Source: Runella limosa DSM 17973 | GTDB taxonomy: Bacteria; Bacteroidota; Bacteroidia; Cytophagales; Spirosomataceae | NCBI RefSeq assembly: GCF_000482465.1 | Contig: NZ_KI519420.1 | Span: forward strand, 186,001-250,000 | DNA length: 64,000 nucleotides | Direction of reading: 5' to 3' | Part shown: positions 16,790 to 25,979 of the stretch, in pieces | How positions within the stretch are numbered: position 1 is the stretch's first letter | Layout of the letters: every line of letters begins with the position of its first letter | Position numbers and translations under genes: made by a program | The notes under the pieces: model-generated | What the model saw: only the letters and a program-made list of their open reading frames with translations | What the model was told of the DNA's origin: nothing | The model's database searches: none

Positions 16790-17914
16790 CTACACCTTCA
16801 AAAAGACTTTTTTCTTATAAAGGAAGTACAAAACGAGCCATTCGACCACTACGAAGCCAATGCTGTAGAATACCTTCTGGAACGGTTCAGAGAAGTATTT
16901 GACAATGCCTACAAACAAGTGTTCTGACGTATAGTGAAAATCGAAGAAACTATCGCTCATATATATAAGGATAGAGTTCATCCCAATAACGGCCAACACC
17001 CACGCCCAGCGGTTCCAGTTTTGAACGTCAATAATCCAATAAAAAATTGACAATAAAACGAGACTCCAGCCACCTACAAATAACACAAACGAGCTCGTCC
17101 AAAGGTTTTTATTGATGGGGAAAACGTAATCCCAGAGTTTTCCTAGCACCAGAAACGCGATGCCTACCACAAAAAGATAAAGCGTTTTTTGTTGACGGCT
17201 CGTAGAACGCTCGTCGGCGTGGAGTAAATTTCCCGCAAAAATCCCTAACAATCCCGTAGCAATGGCAGGGAAAGTAGAAAACAAACCTTCGGGGTCGTGG
17301 ATGCCCTTGTGCAAATGCCCTGGGATAATTAAATGATCAAGATAACTCACGGGGTTACACTCCATCGTCATGTGGCCTGCTCCGCAACCTGGAACGGGAA
17401 CAAGCATTACAAAGGCCCAATAGCCCAGCAACAGAGAAACAAACCAGATGTATTGCGCTTTTGTGCTGAAATAAAGGTAAATGATTTGGGCAAACATCCC
17501 TGCCAAGCCAATCCGAGCCAAAACACTTGGGAAGCGCATTTCGGACAAAGGTTTGATTTCTAATCCATTGTTATAAATAATGCCCAACAAAACGAGGGTG
17601 AGTCCGCGTTGGATGATTTTGCGAAGCAACTGTGAGCGGTCGGCGCCCTGCTCCATACGACGCCCAAGTGAAAACGGAGTAGAAACTCCCGCTAAAAATA
17701 AAAACAAGGGAAAAATAAGGTCATACGCCCGAAAGCCGTTCCATTCGGGGTGAGAGAGCTGTTCGGCCATTAAGATGGCTCCCGTCCAGCCAGTCGCCTC
17801 GGCCAATGAGTGAAAGATATTTTCGCCCCCCGCAATCCAAAACATATCGAAACCCCGAAGGGCATCGAGCGAGAGTAACCGTTTGGGGCGAGAATCGGTA
17901 GAAGGTGAATTCAT
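16790..17914 (-). CDS. Heparan-alpha-glucosaminide acetyltransferase-like membrane protein (DUF5009)
   Basis: The product has 374 residues with about ten membrane segments. The N-terminal RLLSLDALRGFDMFWI and the following segment EWNGFRAYDLIFPLFLFL are the signature of the HGSNAT/DUF5009 acyltransferase family, related to NagX of sugar catabolism clusters. Human HGSNAT uses a membrane His to transfer an acetyl group from acetyl-CoA to terminal glucosamine; bacterial relatives probably act on amino sugars at the inner membrane. No N-acetylglucosamine pathway genes are adjacent, so the substrate is open. The MITE lies just downstream of its stop codon. Confidence 0.88.
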   Translation of the reverse strand: MNSPSTDSRPKRLLSLDALRGFDMFWIAGGENIFHSLAEATGWTGAILMAEQLSHPEWNGFRAYDLIFPLFLFLAGVSTPFSLGRRMEQGADRSQLLRKIIQRGLTLVLLGIIYNNGLEIKPLSEMRFPSVLARIGLAGMFAQIIYLYFSTKAQYIWFVSLLLGYWAFVMLVPVPGCGAGHMTMECNPVSYLDHLIIPGHLHKGIHDPEGLFSTFPAIATGLLGIFAGNLLHADERSTSRQQKTLYLFVVGIAFLVLGKLWDYVFPINKNLWTSSFVLFVGGWSLVLLSIFYWIIDVQNWNRWAWVLAVIGMNSILIYMSDSFFDFHYTSEHLFVGIVKYFSEPFQKVFYSIGFVVVEWLVLYFLYKKKVFLKV

Positions 17915-17980
17915 AGGGGTGTAGTTAGATAATTCGGGTTTTAAGAAGGTACGCCCATAAAGGGCGAATGTACTATTAGG

Positions 17981-18415
17981 TTATCCTTCAAATTTGGCCG
18001 TAACGTGTGAGCCGTCGCAGTAGGGTTTGTTGCCCGATTGGCCGCAGCGGCAAAAGGCCGTTACCTGTGACTTCTTGGTTTCGTTACCCGCCGCGTCTTT
18101 GACCTTTAAGTTGCCATAAACTAATAAAGGCCCTTTAGGAAGAATTTCGATGATGGTTTCAGCCTCTACTTCTATGGGTTCAGGCTCTTCTACTTGGGTA
18201 TTTATAAAATAAGATAAAGCCCCCGAAGGACATTTCTGGATTTGCTCTACAATAGCGACGGTGCTTCCACCTTCAGTTGTTACCCAAGGGCGTTTGCGTG
18301 GGTCGAAAACTGTAGGAAGCCCTCGAAAACAAATGGCAGAGTGAACACAGAGGTGCGGTTGCCACACAACGGTTACTTCACCATTGGTGTAATGTTTGGT
18401 AATTTGCTTGTCCAT
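17981..18415 (-). CDS. Fusion of a mono-cluster Fe-S domain (Fer4_19/YjdI) with a CDGSH iron-sulfur domain
   Basis: From the ATG at 18415 (MDKQITKHY) the product has 144 residues. The N-terminal part, with WQPHLCVHSAICFRGLPTVFDP and KCPSGALSY, is a YjdI-type domain with cysteines for a [4Fe-4S] cluster. The C-terminal part, PKGPLLVYGNLKV then FCRCGQSGNKPYCDGSH, is a CDGSH domain that holds a redox- and pH-labile [2Fe-2S] cluster with three Cys and one His. Two different cluster types in one cytoplasmic polypeptide suggest electron or cluster transfer. In E. coli the YjdI domain stands alone. An upstream in-frame ATG at 18445 is less likely. Transcription is probably independent. Confidence 0.88.
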   Translation of the reverse strand: MDKQITKHYTNGEVTVVWQPHLCVHSAICFRGLPTVFDPRKRPWVTTEGGSTVAIVEQIQKCPSGALSYFINTQVEEPEPIEVEAETIIEILPKGPLLVYGNLKVKDAAGNETKKSQVTAFCRCGQSGNKPYCDGSHVTAKFEG

Positions 18416-18494
18416 GTGATAAGGTAAGATTATAAAGGGGAACAAAAACTACGAAATCTAACGAAAATCTGCCATGCGTGCTACCATAAAGCAC

Positions 18495-18527
18495 AAAAAA
18501 ACCTGACAACATTTTCTGCTGTCAGGT
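18495..18527 (-). terminator. Intrinsic terminator of prfA
   Basis: On the minus strand ACCTGACA pairs with TGTCAGGT (18501-18527), followed by a run of T (18495-18500). It starts 19 nt after the prfA stop codon. Confidence 0.85.
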
Positions 18528-18545
18528 GCTATAAATAGAAGTGTT

Positions 18546-19622
18546 TTACGCTGTAATTCCTTCTTTCATGCGTTCGGCATTGTCGGCAATCCGAAGTTGC
18601 TCAATGAAATCGCCAATTTCACCTTCCATAAAGGCGGGTAAGTTGTAAATGGTATAACCAATGCGGTGATCAGTCACGCGGCTTTGGGGGTAGTTATAGG
18701 TACGAATTTTATCCGAACGGTCACCACTTCCCACCAACGACTTACGCTGCGACGAAACGGCTTCATTTTGTTTCTTCAACTCCATTTCGTACAGTTTTGA
18801 ACGAAGCATATTCATGGCGCGCTCGCGGTTACCATGTTGGCTACGTTCTACCTGACATACGACCACGATGCCCGTAGGTTTGTGGGTAAGTTGTACTTTG
18901 GTTTCTACCTTGTTGACGTTCTGTCCACCCGCACCTCCCGAACGCGAAGTGATGATTTCAATATCGGCAGGGTTGATTTCTACTTCTTCAACGTCTTCTA
19001 CTTCTGGCAATACCGCTACCGTCGCCGCCGAAGTATGCACCCGTCCCTGCGATTCGGTCACAGGAACGCGCTGTACGCGGTGAGCCCCTGATTCAAATTT
19101 GAGCTTACCGTACACGTCTTCGCCGATGATACTGGCAATAATTTCTTTGTAGCCGCCTGTACTTCCTTCGGTAAAGTCCATGATTTCAATCTTCCAGCCC
19201 ATACGGTCGCAAAAACGCTGATACATGCGGAACAAGTCTCCCGCAAAAATCGCCGCTTCATCTCCACCTGTTCCTCCACGAACTTCGAGAATGATGTTGT
19301 GGCTGTCGTTGGGGTCTTTAGGAATCAACATATCTTTGAGCGTAGCTTCAAGCTCGTCGGCTTGCGGTTGAAGCTCTATCAATTCCGCTTTGGCCATATC
19401 GCGCATTTCCTCGTCGCTTTCATTGGCAACGAGGTCTTTAGCACCTTCGATGTCGCTCAGTACTTTTTTGTACGCTTGGTACTTCTGTACGATTTTGTCT
19501 AAGTCTTTGTATTCTTTGCTCAATTTTGAAAAGCGCTTTTGGTCAGAAACGACCTCAGGCTGCACAATTTGTTGCGAGACCTCTTCGAAACGCTCTTTTA
19601 TAGCTTCTAACTGTTCTAACAT
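18546..19622 (-). CDS. prfA: Peptide chain release factor 1
   Basis: The product has 358 residues. The peptidyl-tRNA hydrolysis motif GGQ is at 232-234 in [16 protein letters not shown], and the stop-codon recognition tripeptide region lies in [17 protein letters not shown] (PVT), which is typical of RF1 rather than RF2 (SPF). It reads UAA and UAG and frees the completed protein from the ribosome. There is no frameshift site, as expected for RF1. A minus-strand TACCTTTG (19740-19733) is a good -7 element about 110 nt upstream. No hemK gene follows, unlike in E. coli. Confidence 0.97.
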   Translation of the reverse strand: MLEQLEAIKERFEEVSQQIVQPEVVSDQKRFSKLSKEYKDLDKIVQKYQAYKKVLSDIEGAKDLVANESDEEMRDMAKAELIELQPQADELEATLKDMLIPKDPNDSHNIILEVRGGTGGDEAAIFAGDLFRMYQRFCDRMGWKIEIMDFTEGSTGGYKEIIASIIGEDVYGKLKFESGAHRVQRVPVTESQGRVHTSAATVAVLPEVEDVEEVEINPADIEIITSRSGGAGGQNVNKVETKVQLTHKPTGIVVVCQVERSQHGNRERAMNMLRSKLYEMELKKQNEAVSSQRKSLVGSGDRSDKIRTYNYPQSRVTDHRIGYTIYNLPAFMEGEIGDFIEQLRIADNAERMKEGITA

Positions 19623-19732
19623 TGGTATTTTGTGTTTCTTTGATGACTACATAGCCCCGCAGATAATCAGAAGTTTGGCCTTGCGAGGGGGTATGTAGAG
19701 CAGATACTCTGATGAAATCCGTTTTGAATGTG

Positions 19733-19740
19733 CAAAGGTA
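19733..19740 (-). promoter_or_regulatory. Putative -7 promoter element of prfA
   Basis: The minus strand reads TACCTTTG, an exact TAnnTTTG match. No convincing -33 TTTG is found at the usual spacing. The leader would be about 105 nt. Confidence 0.45.
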
Positions 19741-19794
19741 CGACAAAAATACATTTCACCCACTTTGGGGGAAGCGTAAACCCTCAGTTACCAA

Positions 19795-19802
19795 TACTTT
19801 TG
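19795..19802 (+). promoter_or_regulatory. Putative -7 element of the sensor kinase gene
   Basis: TACTTTTG matches TAnnTTTG exactly and ends 9 nt before the ATG at 19812, so the mRNA would be nearly leaderless. No matching -33 at standard distance is clear. Confidence 0.35.
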
Positions 19803-19811
19803 TTTGAAAGT

Positions 19812-22643
19812 ATGAAAACGAAACTACTCATCGGGCTTATGTGGATGTGGGCGGCTTGGGCAAACGCTGCGCCACCGATTGGCTTTGACTTTTGGAACCA
19901 CTTAGGTACCAACGAGGGGCTAAGTCAAAATGAAGTTCACTGTATTTTACAAGACCACCGTGGTTTGATGTGGTTTGGGACGCAAGATGGCCTCAATTGT
20001 TACGATGGGCAACGCGTGCAAGTCTTTCGTCAAACGCCTTTTGATTCTACCTCTTTGTCCGATGATTTTATTACTACGCTTCACGAAGACTCCAAACAGC
20101 GCTTTTGGGTAGGTACTGCCAAAGGGCTCAACTGCTATGATTTTGCCAAAGGAACGTTTCGGCGTAGCTCTCAGCTCAAAACCGTTATTTTACAAATCAT
20201 TGAAGATAAAAATAAGGCCATTTGGGTACAGACAAAAACGACTTGGTGGGTTATGACCGCCAATGAAACCGAGTTTAAGGCGACAAAACGTAGCCCTGAC
20301 GATGCGAAAAAAGCATTATTGGTCCAAATTACCCCGTTACTTCCTGCGAAAGTATCCGTTTCTTCGCTTATAACCGACCATCTGGGTATTGTGTGGGTCG
20401 GAACGCGTGGTCAAGGCATCTATCGGTTTCGTTACGAAGCAGATAAGCAGCAATACGCGCCTTTAGATGCTTTTGATGAAGATTTTTTTGATACCAACGG
20501 CTTGAAAAGTAGCCATATTACTTGTTTGTACGAGGGAAATGAGGCCGATGAAGATATTGTTTGGATAGGAACGCGCGAAGCGGGCGTGCAGTTATACAGT
20601 CGTTCCAAAAATACCTTTAAGCATTGGGAACGCCTTTTTACCCAAGAATCGGCGGCTACTCGTACGTTTTTTGGGTTAACGACCGATAAAAAAGGTCACC
20701 TGTGGGTGGGTTCTTATTCTGGCTTGTACCGTATTCATCGGGCAACGCATGACATCCGAACGTACAAAACTCCTCCTAATACCATCGTCGAAACCTCTTT
20801 GGAAGATACACAGGGTAGTTTTTGGGTAGGAGGAAATACGGGATTGTTTCATTTAGGCAATGCCCAACAGCAATTTGAAACGTTTAATCTGCCACTGTAC
20901 GAAGGATATCAGCCGTGGGTGTTACGAATTTATGAAGACCCAAGCCAACAAGTTTGGGTCGGGACGCGGGGATACTTGGCCCAAATTGACCCGCAAAAAA
21001 AAGTTCGTACGTGGAAAGAGCTGCCTGTTTCTAAGACCAGCAAAGCAAAGTTAGAATCCGTAGGGACGATTCAGCGCGATGCCAAAGGAGGAATGTGGAT
21101 TGGGATGCGGCAAGGGCTCATCTATTGGCCATCCCCAAATCAGTACGCACGTTTGTTTCAAAATAACCCCAATGATGCCAAGTCGCTCATCAGCAATATG
21201 ATTTTGGACGTGCATGTGGATGCCAAGCAGCGCGTTTGGATTTGTTCAGCCAAGGGGTTGAGCTTGGCCAAACATCAAAATGGAAAGGTAGAGTTTGAAC
21301 ATTTTACCGAAAAAAATGGCCTTACCAATTCGTTTGTGTATGGTGCCATGAGCGATAAAGCTGGGCATTTGTGGTTGACGACCAACGGGGGGCTGATTCG
21401 CTTCAATCCTGAAAAGAAAACATTTCGCACCTACACCAGCCAAGATGGCTTGGGCGGCTTGGAGTTCAACTCAGGAGGGTTTCATCGCAGCCCCGACGGG
21501 GAATTTTTTGTGGGTGGAAATGGAATGTTGCTCAGTTTTCGTCCCGATGAATTGGTGATAAACAAGCACCTCCCACGGATTTTGCTACGTTCTTTTAAAA
21601 AGTTTGAAAAACCAGTTGTTCATTTAGATAGCATCATGGCGAGTGGTCAGCCCATCCGTTTAGACTATGACGAAAACTTTTTCTCCTTTGAGTGGGCGGC
21701 ATTGGATTATACCAACCCATCGAGCAATCAGTTTGCATACCGTCTCGAAGGATTCGATAAAGATTGGGTCTATACAGGCACGCGCCGCTTTGTTGATTTT
21801 ACTAACCTCAACCCAGGCAACTATCAATTATGGGTAAAGGCGGCCAATAATGAGGGAAAGTGGAACGACCGAGATTACTTACAACTATCACTGGTCATTA
21901 CTCCGCCTTTTTGGAAAACTTGGTGGTTTTATGGACTCCTTTTTCTATTGGTAGCGGCAGTGGCAAAACTGCTTTATGATAACCATGTTCGACAACTGCT
22001 TGCGCTTGAGCGAGCAAAATTGGAGGAAAATGAACGCGTTCGGAAACTAGCTGCCCAAGATTTGCACGATGAATTTGGAAATACCCTCACGCGAATTTCT
22101 CTCTTGACCGAATTAGTGAAAAACCGAATGAATGGCCAAGCAGGAGGTGAAGTAGGGGAGTTGTTGACTAAAATCAGCGACAATGCGAATCGTATGTACC
22201 AAGGAACCAAAGATTTTATCTGGGCGATTAACCCCGAACACGACAGCCTGTATGAAATCGCTGTTCGTTTGAAAGACTTTGGGGACGATGTTTTTGACAA
22301 AACAGGAATACGGTTCAACGTGGAAGGGTTAAATGATTCGCTTCGTGGCGTCAATTTGCCCACGGGTGCAAGTCGGCATTTGGTGCTTTTGTTCAAAGAA
22401 GCCATGAGCAACACCCTCAAACATGCTCAAGCTACCGACACTACTCTTTCGTTTGTTCCTACTTCTGATTCATTACGTATTGAATGGCAAGACAATGGAC
22501 GAGGAATGGACTTGGGGCGAAGCCGACCAGGAAATGGCTTGATGAATATTCAAACGCGGGCCGAAAAAATTGGCGGTAAAGCAACACTCACTTCGCCGAC
22601 ACACGGAGGTTTTGTCGTTTTATTTGAGCGACCTTGTGCATAA
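19812..22643 (+). CDS. Two-component propeller sensor histidine kinase (Y_Y_Y, HisKA_3-type)
   Basis: From the ATG at 19812 (MKTKLLIGLMWMW) the product has 943 residues. The order is signal peptide; two seven-bladed propellers built from repeats of the type GLMWFGTQDGLNCYD or HLWVGSYSGLYRI (about 25-640); a Y_Y_Y domain with YRLEGFDKDWVYTG; one membrane helix (WWFYGLLFLLVAAVAKLL); then a kinase core with AAQDLHDEFGNTLTRISLL carrying phospho-acceptor His752, and an ATPase domain with SNTLKHAQAT, DNGRGMD and GNGLMNIQTRAEKIGG. The periplasmic propeller presumably binds a ligand such as a glycan, as in Bacteroides hybrid sensors, but there is no fused regulator. It is co-transcribed with the response regulator 26 nt downstream. 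Confidence 0.93.
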   Translation: MKTKLLIGLMWMWAAWANAAPPIGFDFWNHLGTNEGLSQNEVHCILQDHRGLMWFGTQDGLNCYDGQRVQVFRQTPFDSTSLSDDFITTLHEDSKQRFWVGTAKGLNCYDFAKGTFRRSSQLKTVILQIIEDKNKAIWVQTKTTWWVMTANETEFKATKRSPDDAKKALLVQITPLLPAKVSVSSLITDHLGIVWVGTRGQGIYRFRYEADKQQYAPLDAFDEDFFDTNGLKSSHITCLYEGNEADEDIVWIGTREAGVQLYSRSKNTFKHWERLFTQESAATRTFFGLTTDKKGHLWVGSYSGLYRIHRATHDIRTYKTPPNTIVETSLEDTQGSFWVGGNTGLFHLGNAQQQFETFNLPLYEGYQPWVLRIYEDPSQQVWVGTRGYLAQIDPQKKVRTWKELPVSKTSKAKLESVGTIQRDAKGGMWIGMRQGLIYWPSPNQYARLFQNNPNDAKSLISNMILDVHVDAKQRVWICSAKGLSLAKHQNGKVEFEHFTEKNGLTNSFVYGAMSDKAGHLWLTTNGGLIRFNPEKKTFRTYTSQDGLGGLEFNSGGFHRSPDGEFFVGGNGMLLSFRPDELVINKHLPRILLRSFKKFEKPVVHLDSIMASGQPIRLDYDENFFSFEWAALDYTNPSSNQFAYRLEGFDKDWVYTGTRRFVDFTNLNPGNYQLWVKAANNEGKWNDRDYLQLSLVITPPFWKTWWFYGLLFLLVAAVAKLLYDNHVRQLLALERAKLEENERVRKLAAQDLHDEFGNTLTRISLLTELVKNRMNGQAGGEVGELLTKISDNANRMYQGTKDFIWAINPEHDSLYEIAVRLKDFGDDVFDKTGIRFNVEGLNDSLRGVNLPTGASRHLVLLFKEAMSNTLKHAQATDTTLSFVPTSDSLRIEWQDNGRGMDLGRSRPGNGLMNIQTRAEKIGGKATLTSPTHGGFVVLFERPCA

Positions 22644-22669
22644 TTTAAACTAAAAATCAGTTACTTAAC

Positions 22670-23293
22670 ATGATAAAAACACGCCTTTGTTTGGTCGAAG
22701 ACGACTATATTATCCGAGAAGGTTTTGCGGCACTTTTAAGTCAAACTTCTGATTTTGAGGTGGTAGGAGCCTATTCTAACTGCGAAGATTACCTCAAAAA
22801 TCTGACCACCGACCGCCCCGACGTTGTTTTGATGGATTTGGAATTACCTCGCATGGGAGGAGTGGAAGGAATTGAACGTACCAAAAAACTCCGTCCCCAA
22901 ACCCAGCTCATTGTCGTGACGGTATATGAAAACGATGGTTTGGTATTTAAAGCATTGTGCGCGGGAGCGGGAGGCTATTTGACCAAAAATATGCCCCCAA
23001 GCCGTTTGATTGACGCCATTCGAGAAATCCGCCAAGGGGGAGCTCCCATGAGCACCAATATTGCTCGAATGGTGGTTGCTTCCTTCCAAAAAAACTACCA
23101 ATCTCCCCTAACTGCCCGCGAAACGGAGGTGTTAGAGCGAATTGCCCAAGGAAAAAGCTACACGACCATTGCCGATGAGCTATTTGTCGATAAAGAAACG
23201 ATTCGGACTCACATCAAAAATATTTACTGGAAGTTAGAGGTTCATTCAAAGGCAGAAGCGATAGAAAAAGCGCGGAAAGAAAAATTGATTTGA
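22670..23293 (+). CDS. NarL/FixJ-type response regulator
   Basis: The product has 207 residues. The receiver domain has the acidic pair Glu10-Asp11-Asp12, phospho-acceptor Asp56 in VVLMDLELP, and the conserved Thr and Lys in VVTVYEND and GYLTKNM. A LuxR-type helix-turn-helix follows (LTARETEVLERIAQGKSYTTIADELFV split around residues 145-165, then KETIRTHIKNIYWKL). It sits 26 nt after the propeller kinase, whose HisKA_3 core is of the class that pairs with NarL-type regulators, so the two form a cognate system. Its targets are unknown; the CotH gene next door is a candidate. Confidence 0.95.
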   Translation: MIKTRLCLVEDDYIIREGFAALLSQTSDFEVVGAYSNCEDYLKNLTTDRPDVVLMDLELPRMGGVEGIERTKKLRPQTQLIVVTVYENDGLVFKALCAGAGGYLTKNMPPSRLIDAIREIRQGGAPMSTNIARMVVASFQKNYQSPLTARETEVLERIAQGKSYTTIADELFVDKETIRTHIKNIYWKLEVHSKAEAIEKARKEKLI

Positions 23294-23383
23294 AGTTGGG
23301 GCACAAGAATAAATTTTAATTTGCATCAAAATGAGGAAGAGAGGCGTATTGCTAACTAACTGATTCTAAACCTGAATGCTTGT

Positions 23384-24742
23384 ATGAAATTTATTCACGG
23401 CTTTTTGGCTGTTTGCCTATTTACTGGAATCCTTTTAAGCTGTAAAAATCCAGAAGAAACTACGCCCGACCACGCTGGATTGTCCGATTGGACGGATGAA
23501 ACACACGGAAAAAAAGCCGATGCTAATTATTCGGTTGTTTTCCCACAAGATAAAGTCAATTCGTTGGAAATAAAGATGACGAAAGACGATTGGTCGGCCA
23601 TCCGTACGGATATGAAAACACTGAAAGGTTCCGATTTCGGTGTGGGAGGAACTGGCGGAGGTCCTGGTGGAGTCAATACAACCACCGAACCGCGTTATGT
23701 CGCGGTTTCGATGAAATTTAACGGAAAAGAGTGGTATAAAGTAGGGTTTCGCCTAAAAGGGAACTCAAGCTTATCATCCATTTGGCGCGCGGGTATCTAT
23801 AAATTGCCGTTTCGGTTAAAAATGGACGAATTTGAAGACCAGTATCCAACAATACTAGATCAGCGATTTTACGGGTTTAAGGAGCTTTCTATGTCTCCTG
23901 CTTTTAAGGATAACTCACTTATTCGAGAAAAAGTAACGGCTGATATTTTCCGAATGGCGGGGGTTCCTGCGGCGCAAACGGCCTTCTACAAAATTTATAT
24001 TGATTTTGGCGAAGGACTAAAATACTGCGGTGTTTATACGATGCTCGAAACCATCGAAGACGAAATGCTCAAAGCGCAGTTTGGAGAAGATAAGGGGAAC
24101 GTATATAAGCCAGAATCAAACTTCACTGCCTTTAATCAAACCCAGTTTGAAAAGAAAAACAATGAAGATTTGGCTGATTGGAGTGATATTCAGGCGACGA
24201 TAACGGCGCTTAATGCACCTACCCGAACGTCAAACCCCGCCCAATGGCGAACCAACTTAGAGAAAGTATTCAACGTTGACCATTTTATAAAATGGCTTGC
24301 AGTTAATACAACTATGGTCAACTGGGATACGTACGGAGCTATGGCGCACAACCATTATCTATACAACCATTCCACGAAAAAACTAACGTGGATTCCGTGG
24401 GATAACAACGAAGCCTTGACCAGTAATGCAAGAGTACAGCTTTCATTGGCGGGTGTAGCGGCTTCTTGGCCGCTAATCCGGTACATTGCCGACGATGCGG
24501 TGTATTATCAAAAATACAAAACGTACGTGAAAGACTTCAACGATAACGTCTTTACGACCGCGAAAATGAACGCGCTTTTTGATAAGAATACAAACCTGAT
24601 TACCCCATTCGTAAACGGTACCGAGAAAGAACAAGCACCGTATTCAAATCTGACCAATACGACAAGCTTTACGGCAGCGCTTCCATCATTGAAACAGCAT
24701 GTTGTCGCTCGAAATCAAGCGGTTGCCAACTTTGTTCCTTGA
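23384..24742 (+). CDS. CotH kinase family lipoprotein
   Basis: The product has 452 residues. The lipoprotein signal is MKFIHGFLAVCLFTGILLSC with Cys20. The body has the CotH layout: an N-terminal beta region (VNSLEIKMTKDDWSAI), then VGFRLKGNSSL, LPFRLKMDEF, FYGFKELSMSPAFKD, LIREKVTADIFRMAGVPA and finally HLYNHSTKKLTWIPWDNN-like residues in the active-site region (here YLYNH and WIPWDNNEAL). Related CotH proteins are atypical kinases that phosphorylate secreted proteins, as in Bacillus spore coat assembly. A Gly-rich loop is present at residues 87-98. Surface location is inferred. It may be regulated by the two-component system just upstream. Confidence 0.88.
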   Translation: MKFIHGFLAVCLFTGILLSCKNPEETTPDHAGLSDWTDETHGKKADANYSVVFPQDKVNSLEIKMTKDDWSAIRTDMKTLKGSDFGVGGTGGGPGGVNTTTEPRYVAVSMKFNGKEWYKVGFRLKGNSSLSSIWRAGIYKLPFRLKMDEFEDQYPTILDQRFYGFKELSMSPAFKDNSLIREKVTADIFRMAGVPAAQTAFYKIYIDFGEGLKYCGVYTMLETIEDEMLKAQFGEDKGNVYKPESNFTAFNQTQFEKKNNEDLADWSDIQATITALNAPTRTSNPAQWRTNLEKVFNVDHFIKWLAVNTTMVNWDTYGAMAHNHYLYNHSTKKLTWIPWDNNEALTSNARVQLSLAGVAASWPLIRYIADDAVYYQKYKTYVKDFNDNVFTTAKMNALFDKNTNLITPFVNGTEKEQAPYSNLTNTTSFTAALPSLKQHVVARNQAVANFVP

Positions 24743-24748
24743 TAATCG

Positions 24749-25612
24749 TTAATAATAGCATTTAAGTTTGCGGCGTTCCGCACGGCGGGCTTGGGTTCCC
24801 AAGAGATATTCTGCCCGAAAAGATAAAAAACCGTACGAATCCTTTACTTTGGGGTTTCCGCGTTGCGCACCTGCGTCATTTCTAACTGGGTAGCCTGTTG
24901 GAAGTGTCGCAGGGTCAAGCTCTGGGCGGCGGTCAGAAAGTTGGAGTGCAAGTTCAGACATTCCTGTAGGATTAGGATAAACTGTACTGACGTCGTCCAA
25001 ATAATCCGAGTTCGCGTAGTTGTTACTTAATTCGACGGCAAAACTCCAGCGCTCGTTGTATTTCCAAGAGGTACCAATACCGATGACCCCAATGCGCACG
25101 TTGCGTTTATACGCAACACCTTCCGTCTGAAGCGGTGCAAGGCTATGCCAAGTCCCTTGATATTGCGCTTTAGGAGTAATGCGAGTGATCCCAATGCCAC
25201 CAAATAAATAAGGATTCACTGCCCGTTCGTCGTGATAACGGAACAAATCTGCTTGTAGGCCCACATACCCGGCAGGATTGTCCGAACGAAACGAAAGATT
25301 ATTGTACCAAATAGGCCCACCTTCTTGTTTTCCAGAAATACGATAAAAATCAATTTCTCCGCGTACAGAAAAGCGTTCGGCCAAACGATAAGTAATGGCC
25401 GCAGCAATGTGAGGTTGAATAAAGCGTAAATCAGTTTTTGCGCGCATGTCGCCCATGTAATACGAAATGCCAGTTCCCACACTAAGTTTTACAACGCCAA
25501 AAGCAGGCGTATTACGATACAGGTGAGAATTACGGGACGATTGGGCTAGAACAGATACAGAACCAATCACACATACCAACAAAATAGCCAATCGAAGAGG
25601 GAGTTGTGTCAT
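24749..25612 (-). CDS. DUF6089-like outer membrane beta-barrel protein
   Basis: The product has 287 residues with a signal peptide (MTQLPLRLAILLVCVIGSVSVLAQ). The GTGISYYMGDM start, alternating aromatic beta strands, and segments such as PYLFGGIGITRITPKAQYQG and LSFRAEYLLG fit the Bacteroidota DUF6089/OmpA-like barrel group. A minus-strand TAACTTTG (25672-25665) is a clear -7 element, giving a leader of about 45 nt. It converges with the CotH gene at a distance of 6 nt. The function is unknown; a structural role in the outer membrane is likely. Confidence 0.8.
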   Translation of the reverse strand: MTQLPLRLAILLVCVIGSVSVLAQSSRNSHLYRNTPAFGVVKLSVGTGISYYMGDMRAKTDLRFIQPHIAAAITYRLAERFSVRGEIDFYRISGKQEGGPIWYNNLSFRSDNPAGYVGLQADLFRYHDERAVNPYLFGGIGITRITPKAQYQGTWHSLAPLQTEGVAYKRNVRIGVIGIGTSWKYNERWSFAVELSNNYANSDYLDDVSTVYPNPTGMSELALQLSDRRPELDPATLPTGYPVRNDAGAQRGNPKVKDSYGFLSFRAEYLLGTQARRAERRKLKCYY

Positions 25613-25664
25613 ATTTTACGGGTTAAGCCTCGTATGTTTACAGCGACAATAACGAAAATGATGC

Positions 25665-25672
25665 CAAAGTTA
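25665..25672 (-). promoter_or_regulatory. Putative -7 element of the DUF6089 gene
   Basis: The minus strand reads TAACTTTG, an exact consensus match, about 53 nt before the start codon. A clear -33 is lacking in the A/T-rich sequence. Confidence 0.5.
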
Positions 25673-25756
25673 ATATGGATTTAGGTAGATTTTGCGAAAA
25701 GAAGCCGTAACTGCCTCAAAAACAAAAAAATATTTTTTCTTTTTTGTTGTAATGTA

Positions 25757-25787
25757 TTGTAATATTGAATAATAATTAAGACCTTTG
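25757..25787 (+). promoter_or_regulatory. Putative promoter P1 for the rplC leader RNA
   Basis: TTG (25757-25759) lies 20 nt before GACCTTTG (25780-25787), which differs from TAnnTTTG in one base. The start of transcription would be near 25794. P2 has the same GACCTTTG sequence. Confidence 0.5.
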
Positions 25788-25793
25788 CAAGCC

Positions 25794-25949
25794 TTTTCAA
25801 AAGACGTATATTTTCTAGTCAAGACATACATTGGGTGAAGGTCCTGAGTTAAGGAAACCGCATCTGAGTTCAAAGCAAAAATTTAGCTAGTTTATTAGCT
25901 TTAATTTGGTTGCAACTGAAGTCAGGTGTTCTATCATCTGACTTTTTTT
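25794..25949 (+). ncRNA. Candidate attenuator leader (or small RNA) upstream of rplC
   Basis: A transcript from P1 would run about 155 nt to a strong terminator. The terminator stem is AAGTCAGGTG (25919-25928) with CATCTGACTT (25935-25944). The heptamer CATCTGA of the 3' arm occurs also at 25861-25867, where it can pair with TCAGGTG (25922-25928) and block terminator formation. Another hairpin is AGCTA/TAGCT around 25884-25900. An alternative terminator and anti-terminator is the classic pattern of transcription attenuation. A free small RNA is the other possibility. Confidence 0.5.
25919..25949 (+). terminator. Intrinsic terminator in the rplC leader
   Basis: A 10-bp stem (one G-U pair) with a 6-nt loop TTCTAT is followed by seven T (25943-25949). 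There is no gene on the plus strand upstream that it could end, which makes a regulatory or small-RNA role likely. Confidence 0.8.
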
Positions 25950-25979
25950 GTGTCTTTAGAAAATAAATACGAAGGCTAA

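Noticed and set aside
25831-25890. Short leader-peptide frame starting with TTG before the rplC terminator
   Set aside because: About 19 codons with no run of regulatory codons and a weak start; no sign of ribosome-dependent attenuation.
25794-25949. 6S RNA or tmRNA as identity of the leader transcript
   Set aside because: No long rod with a central bubble and no tRNA-like ends or tag reading frame could be drawn; the position before rplC and the alternative helices fit a leader better.
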